This document shows, piece by piece, positions 46,263 through 58,720 of a DNA stretch of 64,000 nucleotides. The position numbers and the translations under genes were made by a program. Positions within the stretch are counted from its first letter, which is position 1. Each line of letters starts with the position of its first letter. Origin of the DNA: Ehretia macrophylla (Eukaryota > Streptophyta > Magnoliopsida > Boraginales > Ehretiaceae); assembly GCA_037974665.1 (NCBI GenBank), contig CM075781.1, positions 33,209,235 to 33,273,234 on the forward strand. Reading direction: 5' to 3'. The notes under the pieces are model-generated. The model did not search any database, had not been told where the DNA came from, and was given only the letters and a program-made list of their open reading frames with translations.

Positions 46263-49200
46263 TGACGAGGATGCCGCTGCCCGTGCCGGCAAATAATGCC
46301 ACCGTCGCCGGAAAGCTGACGTCAGACTGGTGGGACCAGATCAATGAGTCTGAACAATGGCAGGATGGAATCTTCTACACGCTTTGCGCTCTCTTCGCCC
46401 TCGTCTCCTCCGTCGCTCTCGTAATTATTCTTCATCTCTCTCTCTATATATACATATAGACATGTATCTATATATGTGTGTGTGTGCATGCATAGTATTG
46501 TCATACGTATCTATAATTATGTGAATATTTAGTTATATGTTTTAGATGCTGAGAAAAGATATGTAAAGTTTGTTAACGAATCTTTGAAGCTTATTTTTTG
46601 GAATCTTTTGAAGATTTTGTTAAATTGTGATTGGTATGATTAGATTACGAGCTTTTGGATTTTTCTATAGTAATTAATTCATACTTAATGCTTGAAATTT
46701 TTAAAGGAAAGTGTAAAAGATGTATTTATTTATTTATTTTATTTTGTGATTATTACCCATATTTTTGTCTTTTTTCCTTTTCTTTTCCTCTCTCTTATGT
46801 TTATTTTTGTTTTTTGGAGGAACAGAAATGTTTAATTATTTGATTGAAGTTTTTAATTATGATGAAATTTCATTCTCACTTATCTGAACGAGAAACACTT
46901 AATTAAGTGTGTGTATTTATGTGGAATATCTAAGATGTATGAGGTAAAACAATAAGGGATATATTAATCAATTGTATCGTGGCATGGGAATTTAGCTTCC
47001 TCTTTTTCTAGAACCTAAAGCAGGAAAAGATGTATCGTGTAAGTGCATTCTGGTTTTCAGGTTGCACTTCTCATTCTGGTAGGTAGTTAGAATTTTATTA
47101 AGTTCCATCAATATGCTCCGTGAATGAAGGAGACGCTATCTTTATTTATTTGCTCGTATCTGTAGATACATTCATTTATATATGTAACTATGTATGTATG
47201 TGGGTATGCATATATGTAAGTAAAGACACAATTTTTTTGAGTTTTTATATATTTTGATGATGTGTCTATATAGTTGTTAATTTCTGATTCCTTTAAAAAA
47301 TAATACATGTTCTTTTAAGTTAATATAATTCAAATAATCTCTCCATAAATGCATGATACCCACCTTAACCAAGAGATGCATTATGCAATCTGCCCGTAGT
47401 CTACCTTTGTGCTGGAAGCCCCTTTCCTTTTCAGTATGATCTATAGTTTGAGTATATGCAATGTTATATGCAGATTCAATTAATAAGGATTGAATTGAGA
47501 GTGCCTGAATTTGGTTGGACAACACAGAAGGTTTTCCATTTTATGAACTTCCTTGTAAATGGAGGTAAAATACAGTGTCAGTTACAATATTAATAACTTT
47601 CTTTCTTATAATTTGTTAATTGTTCATTTTTTATTGTTTCAGTGAGCGCTATCGTTTTTGGATTTCACAAGCAGGTGTTTCTTTTGCATCCCAAGGTATT
47701 CCTGCATTATGAAAATGCGCTATTTGTTGCTCATCAATTGTTGATGGTAAATCTATCCCTCCCCCCCCCTCCTTCCTCTTCTCCCAAAACAACCCCCCCC
47801 CCCCCCACCGCCGCGGCTCAGAATTATTCTCTCTTGGAAAATCCACTTTCTTTTCATTGGGAACCTTTGACTTTCTACAACTACCGTCAAGATTCAAATT
47901 TGTATATAAACATAAAAATGCTTCCTTCAAATAGTAGGGGTGTAAATGAAGTGACAAAATGTATTGACTTTTCAAATATGGCTCTAATTTTGGGCTATCA
48001 CGAAATGGAAAGTGGGACATTAACAACGGGATGGAGGGATTAGGGTGTACCAAATAACTACTTTCATACACTTCCCTTTCCTTTTAGATCTCTTTCTCAT
48101 TGTTAACTCACATGCTTGAAGCTTGTTAACTTCCTTTTTTCTCTTTTTGTTTGCATCAATTTGAAGAAACTTGCTCTTTACTAGAATTGATGTCAATCCA
48201 TGTTCAAAAACAGGTGCTAACATTGGTTTTGTTGGATCTTCCTGGACTTCTTTTTTTCTCAACATATACACTTCTTGCCTTATTTTGGGCAGAGATATAT
48301 CACCAGGCAAGTAGATTGACAAATCAGATGCTTTCAAATCAGATGCTTTTGACTGCAGTTCTTTGCTGAAATACTGACAAGGCTGTCCTAACTTTTTCAT
48401 CTGGGCAGGCTAGAAGTTTGCCAACAGATAAGCACAGAATCTATTATGGCTCAATTAATGCTGGAATATACTTCATACAGGTATGCTGCATTGCTTCTGC
48501 TTTTATATGTCGCCCTTTCCTTGCATAACTTTGTTTGCTAGTGGTTGGTTGTATTTCATTTTCAATTAGGCCTTGCTCTAGCTTCTTTAGGGGTTATTAC
48601 TTCCTTGGTAGCTCAACACATGTACTCTATACCCGCTTATGATTATATACTCATCACCAATATATCGTAGGATTCATCATGACAGGAGCTTTTGCTCATG
48701 GAGCTATATTTTTCATTAGAGAAGAATAAAATATGTTAAAATATTTTCAATGTCTAGAAGTCATGTCTATATACTGGTTTGTTAAGCTCTCCCTCTAAAC
48801 TGTGAAAGTTTATCTAATAGGCATTGGATTTTGAAATTGTTTTATGCTCACTCTCAATTGTGAGCCTTTTTTATCCTGGTTTTCTCCAAAGAAACAGCAT
48901 TACAATGTCTCATCTTTCTGCACTTAATACATGGGTTCTCCGTTTCAGCTGTTCCACCTTCCTGTTTCCTCACCAGGCTTTTAATCAGTTTAAACTGTGC
49001 ATTTGCTGCCTCTTGTTCAGCGACTTAAAAACATAGACACAGAGTATCCTGAGGAGAAGTATTAGGGAAATCAGAATACTTAGGCAGATGCAGGAGCCAC
49101 TCATTGGTGGAATTTCTGTATCAAGGAATGCTTTTGATACACGTCAGAGAAGATGAAATTTGTTTTCTTCTTTTCTTTTATGTTCTCCGAACGGGAGAAA

Positions 49201-52181
49201 ATCTAGTCCAATGTTTTCAGAAGCCTTGATTAGGCCTTTGAAAAACACCAAATGACTTGAAGAACTTTATGTTCAACTATATTTTGTCATCTTCTTTCCT
49301 TATATCCTTCAATTTTCCCTCTATTATGTAATATCTTACAAGGTAAGTGGTGATGGCATTAGGTCTGTATCTGGCTGTACCTTTGGATAGATGATAACAG
49401 TGTTGTGGAAATTGTGGGGAAGATATTCATTGCAGGTTAGTCTCGCGTTGGTCATTCTCTTATTTAACATTTTTCATCATTTAAGTTTTTATCTATTTCT
49501 TGTACATTTTCTCTTACTTCATTTATGTTTGGTTTTGGTTCCGTGCACATTTTTCTCGAACTTTGCTGTAAACTGACTAAACCTCCTTCAAACTTTGGAA
49601 AAAGGCACGTTAGTCCCACCTACTAGTGTTTTTAGTTGACAAAAACACAAAATCTCTGCCCAAATTGACAAATATGAGATCTGCATGCCCCCCCTTCTAT
49701 GCATGAGATTGCATAATTTCCAACCAGCAACATATGCTATCTGACAAACTGCTGCTATACAATATTGCAACCACAACAAATACACACACACACACACACA
49801 ATCTCTCTCTCTCTCTCTATCTCTCTTCCTATGCCTCCACCAGCTACTGTATTTCCACTTGAACACTATCTAATGCCACCGCTAAAACCTCTGCAAACAA
49901 CTGAATTCATCAAGAGGCCTTAAACTAACTGCCAGCACCATCATCGAAGGCATGTCTGAGGCTCAATCATCATTGCACTCTACTCACTACCCCCAAAGCT
50001 CTTTCATTTGTGTCAAATGCAATTAAAACAATGTTTCATTATAACCTAGGAGATGTGCATAGCCTATCAGAAAACCCAGTGAAATTTCCTTAATGCCTTT
50101 CCTTCTTTGGAGATCCTTATTTGAGGATGAAGCGTGTTTGCGAAAGGAAGGGACAATTAAGCTCATTTGATATTAGCCTGTTTAGCTTTGTGTGCTAGGT
50201 TATTTTAGTCTTTCCCTTCTCCAAATCAGGCATTCACCTCTGCACTTAAGCATTAGCAATTTATGTCAGTGCAAGGGATGGTTTCTGAAGATTCATCTAG
50301 ATATATTCCTTTTCTCACATTGCTATGTATGCTCATCTCTTTTCCTTATCTGCAGTTGTATCATTTATAGCAGCATTGGGTTTCCTGTTTTATGGAGGAA
50401 GGTGAATCTTCTCACATATTCCTATTTTGTAGTTGTTTCCAAAACTCTTTTTTATGCTTTCCAACTGGCGTATGAATGTGATTTTCCTTGTAAATATAAT
50501 ACTTTCAGGTTATTCTGCATACTGAGACGTTTTCCTATTGAATCTAAAGGGAGGAGAAAGAAACTTCACGAGGTTATTTTTAAATTGGAAGGAGATGCAA
50601 TCTGTTACAGATTTCTTGCACTGCAGTACCTCAGATTTGATATTCTTTTATATATCCATGGGTTTTTTCTCCTTCATTTCTGGAAAATCATTAGTTTAAA
50701 GCTTGGATCATCCATATTAAAAGGTTTCACTCATCTAATTGTCACAGCGGCCTGATAATCATCCTTTTTCTTTCACTCTTATCTGAACTTCTATATCTAG
50801 TAGAAATTTATGGTGGATCATTTTGCCTCAAAGAATCAGAAACATCCAAATTCTTTTTTAAATTCTTTGCTTGATGGATCAAATTATTGTTTGACTTTTC
50901 GCGGTATCTCTATTCCACCAAATTTGTCTCATGGGAATTAACTATTTGCAGTAATAGTTGTTACCAAGATTAAAGAAAATTAAATTTGATGCATGTATTT
51001 GGATAGTTGACTATAAAAGATAAGGCCATGTGGATCACTTACAGAGTATCGTGACCTGATGAAAAAAAAATTTCATCAGCTAAGATGCCGTGAATGGAGC
51101 CTATCACAACATTTATCAGTGTTAACAAACTTGTTCATCACATGGCATCTGAAATTAATTAATCAGTATTCGATGGATATCTCCCTTCTGCCCTCCATTG
51201 AACGGTGAAATGAAAAGCCCTTCAAGAAACATGTCTTGTCTTGTACAGGCAATTTATCGGAATCTGAGGTTTAACATAAACGGTTGAATGATTTTGTTTG
51301 GAATGTTGCTTCTTTGACAATGCTGAATGTTTCTGCAGCTTTGTGAGGCCTGAAATGGACCACATACTATTCTTACCGTCACTTTATAATATTAAATAAA
51401 ATCCTCGATAGAACCTCCATTTCGATTTTACTTTTTGGAATCAACCTGGACTGTGTTTTTCCATACTAATAAACGTAACACTTCTGATAATCATAAAATA
51501 TTTTTTTTATTGAGGATTACAAGTATTGCAGTTTGACAATAGTTTGATGCATCTGAACATGCACAAAGATAATATATGACATTTATTTCTTGCTTCAATC
51601 TACTGTATAGCTGAACTTTTTCCATAATTCAGTAATACATTGTTTAACAGACTTGTGTCGTCCTTGGGACTACCCACCCTATTTGTTCCATGATCTATGC
51701 GTCCACTTGGTCTGTTAAATCTGATGAATGCTAATTGGTGCAGGTTGGATCTGTGACAGCAATATGCTTCACCTGTTTCCTCATAAGATGCTTTGTGGTA
51801 AGACAGTTTATCTGGCATCACTCTTTTTCAAAAGTGAAAAGGTGTATTTGGGGTGGGGGGTGGAAGTTAAATCCAATAAATTGCCAAAACAACTGCTACT
51901 AAGATTATTGAGAAGTTGAGAAGTGAATGGGTCAAGGACTTGAGAAGTTGTGGCTTAGAACTTGTGCAGATTATGTTACATAATGTACAGCACGGTGGCG
52001 ACTAAGTGATTCGTTGTGAGCTATTTGTCTTAGATTGAGAAAAAGTTCTTTGATAGATCTTTGAAATGGCATTAAATTTGACGTATTAAGGCAACTTTAA
52101 GTTCTGTGTAAATCATTTTAAAGCTTCCATTATCGTCTTCTCTTGAAAATTGAGCTGTTTATGTGACACAGATATATATAT

Positions 52182-52243
<62 letters not shown>

Positions 52244-52904
52244 CATGTACTTAGAATTGGAACTTATGGAGCCACTGAGGCCAACATGCATTCTGTGACA
52301 GTTAATGGATTATGTAGAATTGCACTACAACTTGCATGTGTTTAGTAGAAGTTGGACTTTACCCGTTGATAAAGGACACTGAAAGTCACAACTTGGTGTA
52401 ATATATTCAAGAAAATTGGTGAGACCAAGTGTAAAGTCTGTGAGGAGAAAGATAAAGATAGCTTTATGTTATAAAAACAAGCATTGGTTGCAATAACAAT
52501 ACCATCCGGTTCACCTGGGGGTGTGTCCTTACATGTCTCAGAGAGAGACGACACATGTTAATTGGAGTAGATTTTGTATCTATGTATATACATATATATC
52601 ATTGAGTTTGTGAAGCACTGGATTGTGATACAATCAGTCTGCCTTTATCTGCAGGTTGTCTTATCCGCCTTTGATTCAGATGCATCTCTTGATGTATTGG
52701 ACCATCCAGTTTTAAATTTGATCTATTACCTGGTATGAAGCATCTCTTATTCTGTTGGAATAATCTCATTACTCGTTTTTGTATACATTACATATCCTTT
52801 GCACGAAACAGCTTGTCGAAATTCTTCCTTCGGCTCTAGTGCTATACATTCTACGCAAGCTTCCTCCAAAAAAGGGATCAGCCCAGTACCATCCTATTCG
52901 TTAG
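46262..52904 (+). CDS. TOM1: TOM1/TOM3-type seven-span tonoplast protein, 11 exons, 291 aa
   Basis: Exons: 46262-46420, 47474-47564, 47643-47695, 48214-48306, 48409-48480, 49363-49435, 50356-50401, 50509-50572, 51744-51797, 52655-52732, 52812-52904. They join in phase to 876 nt, 291 aa plus stop, the length I recall for Arabidopsis TOM1. Recognisable blocks are MTRMPL, a [14 protein letters not shown] block, [98 protein letters not shown] and a C-terminal SAQYHPIR. Hydrophobic segments fit seven spans. In Arabidopsis, TOM1 and TOM3 are vacuolar-membrane proteins that tobamoviruses recruit for RNA replication; the host role is less clear. Intron 4 (48307-48408) has a GC donor; all others are GT-AG. 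Intron 5 holds a plastid fragment. The 46262 start matches the family N-terminus. Confidence 0.93.
47759..47809. repeat. C-rich low-complexity tract in TOM1 intron 3
   Basis: Runs of C interrupted by short pyrimidine words. It lies in intron 3 (47696-48213); the ORFs across it on both strands are intronic shadows. Confidence 0.8.
48307..48408 (+). other. GC-AG intron (intron 4 of the TOM1-like gene)
   Basis: The protein match requires the join ...[11 protein letters not shown]. The donor there is CAG|GCAAGT and the acceptor GGGCAG|GC. Apart from the C, the donor is a full match to the plant consensus, as is usual for real GC-AG introns. No GT donor nearby keeps the frame and the conserved residues. 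Confidence 0.85.
48561..48726 (+). pseudogene. psaB: Plastid psaB fragment in TOM1 intron 5 (NUPT)
   Basis: The stretch translates as [19 protein letters not shown] and HMYS, and further on as [23 protein letters not shown], which are neighbouring parts of the photosystem I apoprotein PsaB. About 36 bases between the two parts are missing, a few bases differ, and after the second part the match fades. The gene's normal context is absent. It is a small nuclear insert of plastid DNA, non-functional, lying in the sense direction within the intron at 48481-49362. Confidence 0.88.
49784..49826. repeat. (CA)n(TC)n compound microsatellite in TOM1 intron 6
   Basis: An ACAC run followed by a CTCT run within the intron 49436-50355. 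Confidence 0.9.
52172..52239. repeat. Long (TA)n microsatellite in TOM1 intron 9
   Basis: About 68 bp of nearly pure AT repeat inside the intron 51798-52654. Likely unstable in length between individuals. Confidence 0.95.
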
Positions 52905-54318
52905 CCACGGTGCATCCATGTGGTGAAAATGGTGATCTTTTGGTTCTCATGGTTCTGGAATTAGAAGTAGAGTTGATGAAAGGAAGCTGAGCTGGGCCTC
53001 AAATCGGATCCATACGTATTATTTTTTCTGGAGTGGCACATGGTTTCAGCAACTCTTTGGGTTGCGTAATTCACAAGCTTAAGCCGAGAGATAAGGTTTG
53101 GATCAAATTTTATTCTTGGTTTATTGTGGTTTATTATTCTTTACATGGGAATATGTTGGTGTTAATTTTGTAACATTAGCGATGATGATTCATTATATTG
53201 TGCTCTAGTTATGTCAGATGACAATTTGTAGATTCTCATGAAATTGCACACGTTTGTCAAACGTCGTATCCTTGATTTTCCATAAAGCGATCTCATGATT
53301 ATCTCCCGTTGACAGCGCTATGGTGTATTATCCCTTAGCTTATTGTTTATTAGATTTCAAGTTCGAACTACTGCAATGAAATGTCTAGCATTTTTCTTTG
53401 ATAGAATAGATGGTGTTCACCAAGTATTGAGAACAATGTCTGATACCTTTGTAGATAGAATGTAATGGTTTCAAGTGGTATCAGATTTGTTGTTGATGGT
53501 AAGAAATCAAATCTCAGTGGAAATTTTAAGCAGTTAATGAGTTTGATTGTAATTGCAACAGCTGAAGTATGATTTGTTGGAGTATGAAACAGTTACCTAA
53601 TGATTGCAATTCATTAGAATGTGGGTATCTTTATGGAGAACAGTTTGAGATGCTTAAGCCATATTAAAGCTCTTGCTAGAAAGTGCAAAAGATGCGGATG
53701 TAATCCATCCATTGTAAAAGAGGCAGAGAAAGACTTAAGATGTGTTTGAATAGAATAGAAAATTTTAGACGAGATTTCGTGTGCATAAAGATAACAAAGA
53801 GACAGACACTCGACAAGAATGAGTATCATCAACAAATCCATATAGCCAATCCATCTTTATGGAGGTACGGTAATTCCAAGCTGAAAAGTTACCTGTAGAT
53901 GAGGCTGCTATGCACGACACCCTGATGAGTCTCAAAGTAGCCGAGACGGCTACACAACGACAACCTGATGAGTCTCAAAAGATGGCTCCCTCTAGCCAAG
54001 CAGTTGTCTAGTATATTGCCTGAATTGTTTGGAAGAGAGAGAGAGAGAGAGAGAGAGAGGTAAGAGTCAAACTGATCTTTTTGATCTTCTATATTACATT
54101 CTAGTTTTCTTATGAGTGCCTGCACCAAGTTACAAAGCCTTCAAATCCAAACTGCTGCAGTTACAACCACACCAGAAAGGATGACAAGGAATGAACACCA
54201 ATGAGAATATGATTAGCATGGTGCTCATCAATTGTTCCAACAGCCCTTCCAAACAAGATGTCTGGCGAAACTAAGAAATGATGTGGCGTCCGCGGCTCGT
54301 CTCCATACATAATACGGC
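52905..54318. other. TOM1 3' flank and intergenic space between convergent genes
   Basis: The first few hundred bases are probably TOM1 3' UTR. No gene is recognised in the rest. It holds a duplicated cctgatgagtctcaaa word (53921-53936 and 53963-53978) and a (GA)n run at 54034-54059. The 3' UTR of the derlin gene should lie at its right edge. Confidence 0.6.
54034..54059. repeat. (GA)n microsatellite
   Basis: Thirteen AG units between the TOM1-like and derlin genes. Confidence 0.95.
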
Positions 54319-57300
54319 TCAGTTCTGTTGAACTTCATCTACTGGTGGAGCAGCAAATCTCACATTTGCAGGCCGTGCCACCACTACTGGCTCATCTGCG
54401 AACAATGCCTTGATGAATCCCGGAGTCTTCAAGGGTCGCCGCCCAGTCATTCGTGGATACACATCTTCGAGAAAATAATAAGCGTGACCTGCTATCATCC
54501 CCTGAACCACAAAGAGAGCATCTTAGTTATAAGTACAATTACTATGAAACCATTGGGAAACAGAAACAAAAAAAATTTACCATAAAAGAGAGTCGAAACA
54601 ACACGATGCTTTGAATTTAAATGCACCAAGATTGATCTAGGATAGCCTAATGGTGGGTAATCCCTCCTAGCTTGTGGGTAGCCAGGGTTCGAATCCTAGG
54701 AGGTGGGGGTAAGGGATTCTATAAATGAAAGAAAAGCACCAAGATTGATCAATGCTAAAGGACACACTTAACGTGATCAAAAGTATGTCTAATAAACTTG
54801 TTTGGATAACTAGCATGCGTGCAAAAGTGACAACAGCAGACCAGAATAGAGGGCAAGGGCAAAAGTAGATCTACAAGTTTATACACGGAAAAGACACGTC
54901 TTCGACTTCATATAGCATATAGTTTCAACAGATCATAGCTCTATCTATGACATAAGACACCTAATCAAATTACAATCAAGGATGCAAGAGTTTCCTGGAA
55001 CTAGGTCAACAAGTGTTGATCAAAAAATTACCAAGTTTGCAGAAAAAAATCTCTTTAGAGGTCAAAGCAACTATCCTCTATCAAGGTAAAGAGTGCAATC
55101 GTGGCCATACGACACACAGATTCCCAAAATCTTCACAAACATCTTTCACATGATAATGAACTGTTTAACAATATGGTGCTTCACTCTGGTTAAACATGGA
55201 GTATAAACTGGATCTAATGCAGGGTTGGTTTCTACTCTAATGGAATTGTTGAAAGTTTTAAAGAGTTTTAACAGTTAGACTACTAAGATTATTTAAGAAA
55301 CTAAATGCAAGATAATGTTCTCATCACTAGAAACGCACCAGGAGATCCACCCATGCGCTAGCACCAACAAGGACAGAGAAACCCAGAAGTACCTGCACAA
55401 GGAAGTAATAATTTGCATCAGAAAAGGAATCAACCAACATTTGCACCTAAAATATCATTGGATAGAGCAACTCCTTAGAAGCGAGAGTATGGTCTCGGAA
55501 TTTTCTAACACAGTGAATAGATCAATTTATTTAATGCGCACATAAGGCCCCAGTACCAAGTTTCACTGTATCTATAACTAATAGGCAAGGACATTAACCG
55601 AAAATACAACAGCAACCATCAATAGAAGTTTGACATATTCAGCAGAGCACTGTCTTCTTGCTCCCTTCCACCCCACCCCACCCCACCCTTCTTTCTTTCC
55701 ACCACCAATGCCATGTCTATGAAATCTTTATTTGGGTAAGCATGCTATGCCTATGATATCAAGAAAGAACCAAGCCAGTAAATGATTTTATGCACTGATA
55801 TTTATAGATAGCAGAGATGAAAGAGAATGGTAGTGTGATATATAGCTTTCTGCAATGCATTCAAGTGCCAATGTTATTTAAATCAACTCGGTGAAGTAAT
55901 CAACCAAAGTCACGGAATTGAAGAGAAGTGACACAAATGGCAGACAGTTCAACAGTAATTAAACTGCCAGCTGGTGAATGGTACAAGTCACTAACCCATG
56001 GAAGATAAGCTGCTGTGAAAGTAAACAGACCCAAGAAGCTCATGTGGATGAATGGGTTTTGCTTACTCCAAACATAAACCTGTAAAACAGGAAATAATAA
56101 ATGAAATGAAGTGGGGAAGGGAAGAAGAAAAGGGTAGTGACAGCTAGATAGATAAAGAAGTCATAATATAATAGGCCAACTAACCATCATAAATGTGAGT
56201 GAATTGCTAAGGAATATAATCTTCGCAAAGGACTCCGAGACATATGGTATCATCCCCCCAACAAGAACAATCGAAGTCAAGACAGTGGCACCAAACAGTA
56301 GCATGTAAAAGAAATCTGCAGTCCTTCCCCTGAAAGAATTCTCTTCAAGAAGCTTGCAATATCGGGCAAGAAAGAACATGTGGAACAAAAAGTCCAGATC
56401 TGTAAATATAATAATCCAATAATCAGTATTAACTTTGTATGCATTATAACCTATAGCTCATATAAGAGTGATGAATCGACAAACACGAAAATGCAAAATC
56501 ATCGAAGAAATTCTAAAAGTTAACTCCAGTTAATAAACTTCAAGTTACTAACTAGTGCCTAGTGACAGATAGGGATGAACTCCTTCACCAGGAGAATCAT
56601 ACATATGGCAATTGATTGTCTAGTTAGAGAAACATAACTGAAAATATCGACTTAATCCTTTCTGCCTTTTTGCTTTCTCTCCTACTTCTAGTTGTCCACT
56701 TCAGGACTGGAGAGGAAAGACACCACAAAGCTGCTGGTAAGTTTACAATATTCACTTGAAAAATAGACCATTTGATAATTGGATCGAAAAATTGATACTA
56801 ATGAAAAGGTTGACATATTCGCTTGAAAAATAGACCATTTGATAATCAGACAGAAGAATTGATACTAATGAACAACATTACTTATTATGTTTTCACATAT
56901 TCACTTGATTTGAGTATTTATTCACATTCACTAGGCCTTTAGTATAATACAAAAGGATTTTCCTTTCAACCAATTTTTCCAGTGATCACTCTGAAAACTG
57001 ATGACATTCGAAATTTTAGTGCATGTTGGATCTTTCTCCTCTAATCAGTTTCTAGAGTGATTATCTAATAAGCTAAATCTAGCATCCTCGATCAATTTCC
57101 ATAATTCTGGAACCACAAAAGCAATTGTTACTTCAATATCGGCTAATATTGTCTACCTGAACATCTTTCTTTTGTGTAATCTACTACCATAATTGATGTT
57201 GCATTTCCATAAAGATCAATTCCATAAATGAGAAAGGAGTAGAATCACTTGAGATCAATAACACCATTTCCTAGAATAATAAGAAAGGCTCTCCTATACA

Positions 57301-58720
57301 ACATTGAAATGTGATTGAACTTTTCCATTTTTGTAACTGTCTTTCCCTTGTTAGATTAATTCAAGACCATGATTCCAAAGGACTTCATATGATTGACAGT
57401 CAACCAGTTAACTTCCTTGGTTTGGCCAATAAATGTCAAACAGAATACTTCGGTATATTATGAGAAAACAAAGAAAACTGGTGGACAAAGCCAAAGATAT
57501 AAACCATTATAATTAGTCCGACATATGTTTCCAAAGTTGATCTTTAAAGAGAAAAGCCATTGTATTTTCAAAAGTCAATACTTCTTTATCCAAACAATCA
57601 AAAGAGAGTCATACAAACAACCCTTAGTTCACAGTCAACAAAACGTAGATTGAAAATTACCCATTTTGCGGAAGTACAAGAAATTGGTAACGAGCCGCCA
57701 GACTTGATAATGCTTCATTACAAGCTTCGGGTTCAAATACAAGTTATATGGAGATATTATCTGCAACCATCCAAAACTCAAGCTCATCATTATCCCAAAA
57801 AATAAACATATAAATACACACATAAACTAAAGAAGCAATCATCATTCATAAAGATTTCATAATTTTATATAGCCTCACAAAGTTCAAGAGAAACTTCATT
57901 ACTTCTTCCCAATACTAAGCAAAAAAAAAAATTTCTTCACATAATTAAACCAACATAGTTGAAACTTTCTCAAAATTCATCATACCCAACTTCTGAAACC
58001 GAAAAAGAAAAAATAACTATACATACACATACATATATACATTTTTTTTTCTTTTTATCCCCCACACCCAAGTGTCCCCCGACCCTATGAAATTCGAACC
58101 CCACCCTATGAAATTCGAACCCTCACCTCCAACTACCAGGAGAGTGACCCACCACTAGACTACTCCTGAATCTATACATGTATAGATATACACACACACA
58201 TTTACATATGTAGGTATACATAAACATACACACAATTAAATTCAGTTCAAACCCAATTATCTATATCTATATGCAAATCATATACACACACACACACACT
58301 TATATATATACACACACTCACACACACACACATATACACATTTATACATATACACACAAGCACAAGCACACGCACACAATTCGCCATCTATCAAATTCTT
58401 GCAATATATTCCTGTTATGCCTCTGAAAGCCGAATGAGCTTCGGGTATATATATATAAATATATACACAATTAACTTCAGCTCAAGCCCAATTAGTTATG
58501 CCTATATCTATATCTATGTGCAAGTGATACAAATATATACATCCACATATGTGTATATAGACATACATATCTACATATACATATATATTATATGTACGTA
58601 TTTATATATAAAAATATATACCTCGAGAGAGCAACCTATGGTGGTGACGACAGCAGCGGTGAGATAGGAACGAGTGATGATTGGCATCTGTTTATACCAT
58701 TCTTCAACAGCTTGCGCCAT
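54319..58720 (-). CDS. DER2: Derlin (DER2-type), ER-associated degradation, 6 exons, 244 aa
   Basis: Minus strand, exons 58720-58622, 57760-57661, 56399-56185, 56079-55996, 55392-55339 and 54501-54319. All introns are GT-AG, and the phases join to 735 nt (244 aa plus stop), the usual length of plant Derlin-2. The protein starts MAQAVEEWYKQMPIITRSYL, has the derlin WR motif in YQVWRLVTNFLYF (exon 2), then FHMFFLARYCKLLEENSFRG, GGMIPY, the span after VWSKQNPFIHMSF, ASAWVDLLGMIAGHAYYFL, and a hydrophilic tail with RPLKTPGF and EPVVVARP. Derlins are rhomboid-like ER membrane proteins without protease residues that help retrotranslocate misfolded proteins. Start chosen at 58720 by family match. 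Introns 1 and 5 carry SINEs. It is convergent with TOM1 and divergent from the PPR gene. Confidence 0.95.
54623..54750 (+). mobile_element. tRNA-derived SINE in derlin intron 5, with 15-bp target repeats
   Basis: A 98-bp insert (54638-54735) is flanked by exact copies of gcaccaagattgatc (54623-54637 and 54736-54750). It contains an RNA polymerase III box A (TAGCCTAATGG) and box B (GGTTCGAATCC) at tRNA-like spacing and ends in an A-rich tail (aaatgaaagaaaa). It lies antisense to the derlin gene. The exact target repeats indicate a fairly young insertion. Confidence 0.88.
58036..58179 (-). mobile_element. tRNA-derived SINE in derlin intron 1
   Basis: The minus strand reads a box A-like TAGTCTAGTGG, then a GGTTCGAATTTC box B that occurs twice because a roughly 20-bp unit is tandemly duplicated. 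It continues to an A-rich tail (AAAAAGAAAAAAAAAA). The body is 58043-58172, with a short flanking repeat tatacat (58036-58042 and 58173-58179). It shares GTGGTGGG and the box B with the SINE at 54638, so it is likely the same family, an older or longer form. It is sense with the derlin gene. Confidence 0.7.
58183..58383. repeat. (CA)n/(TA)n-rich tract in derlin intron 1
   Basis: Interrupted CA and TA dinucleotide runs. Together with 58440-58620 they make most of intron 1 low in complexity. Short ORFs across them are not genes. Confidence 0.85.

Noticed and set aside
47642-48400. ORFs of 126-140 codons on both strands at 47642-48400
   Set aside because: They cover exons 3 and 4 and the C-rich intron of the TOM1-like gene in wrong frames.
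51055-51085. Small palindrome ctgatgaaa...tttcatcag in TOM1 intron 8
   Set aside because: A short AT-rich hairpin with no context; likely chance.
46262-52904. A functional link between TOM1 and the nearby virus fossils
   Set aside because: TOM1 is known as a host factor of tobamoviruses (RNA viruses), not of pararetroviruses. The neighbourhood is best taken as chance.
58183-58667. ORF of Tyr/Ile repeats at 58434-58667
   Set aside because: Translation of TA/CA microsatellite DNA in derlin intron 1.
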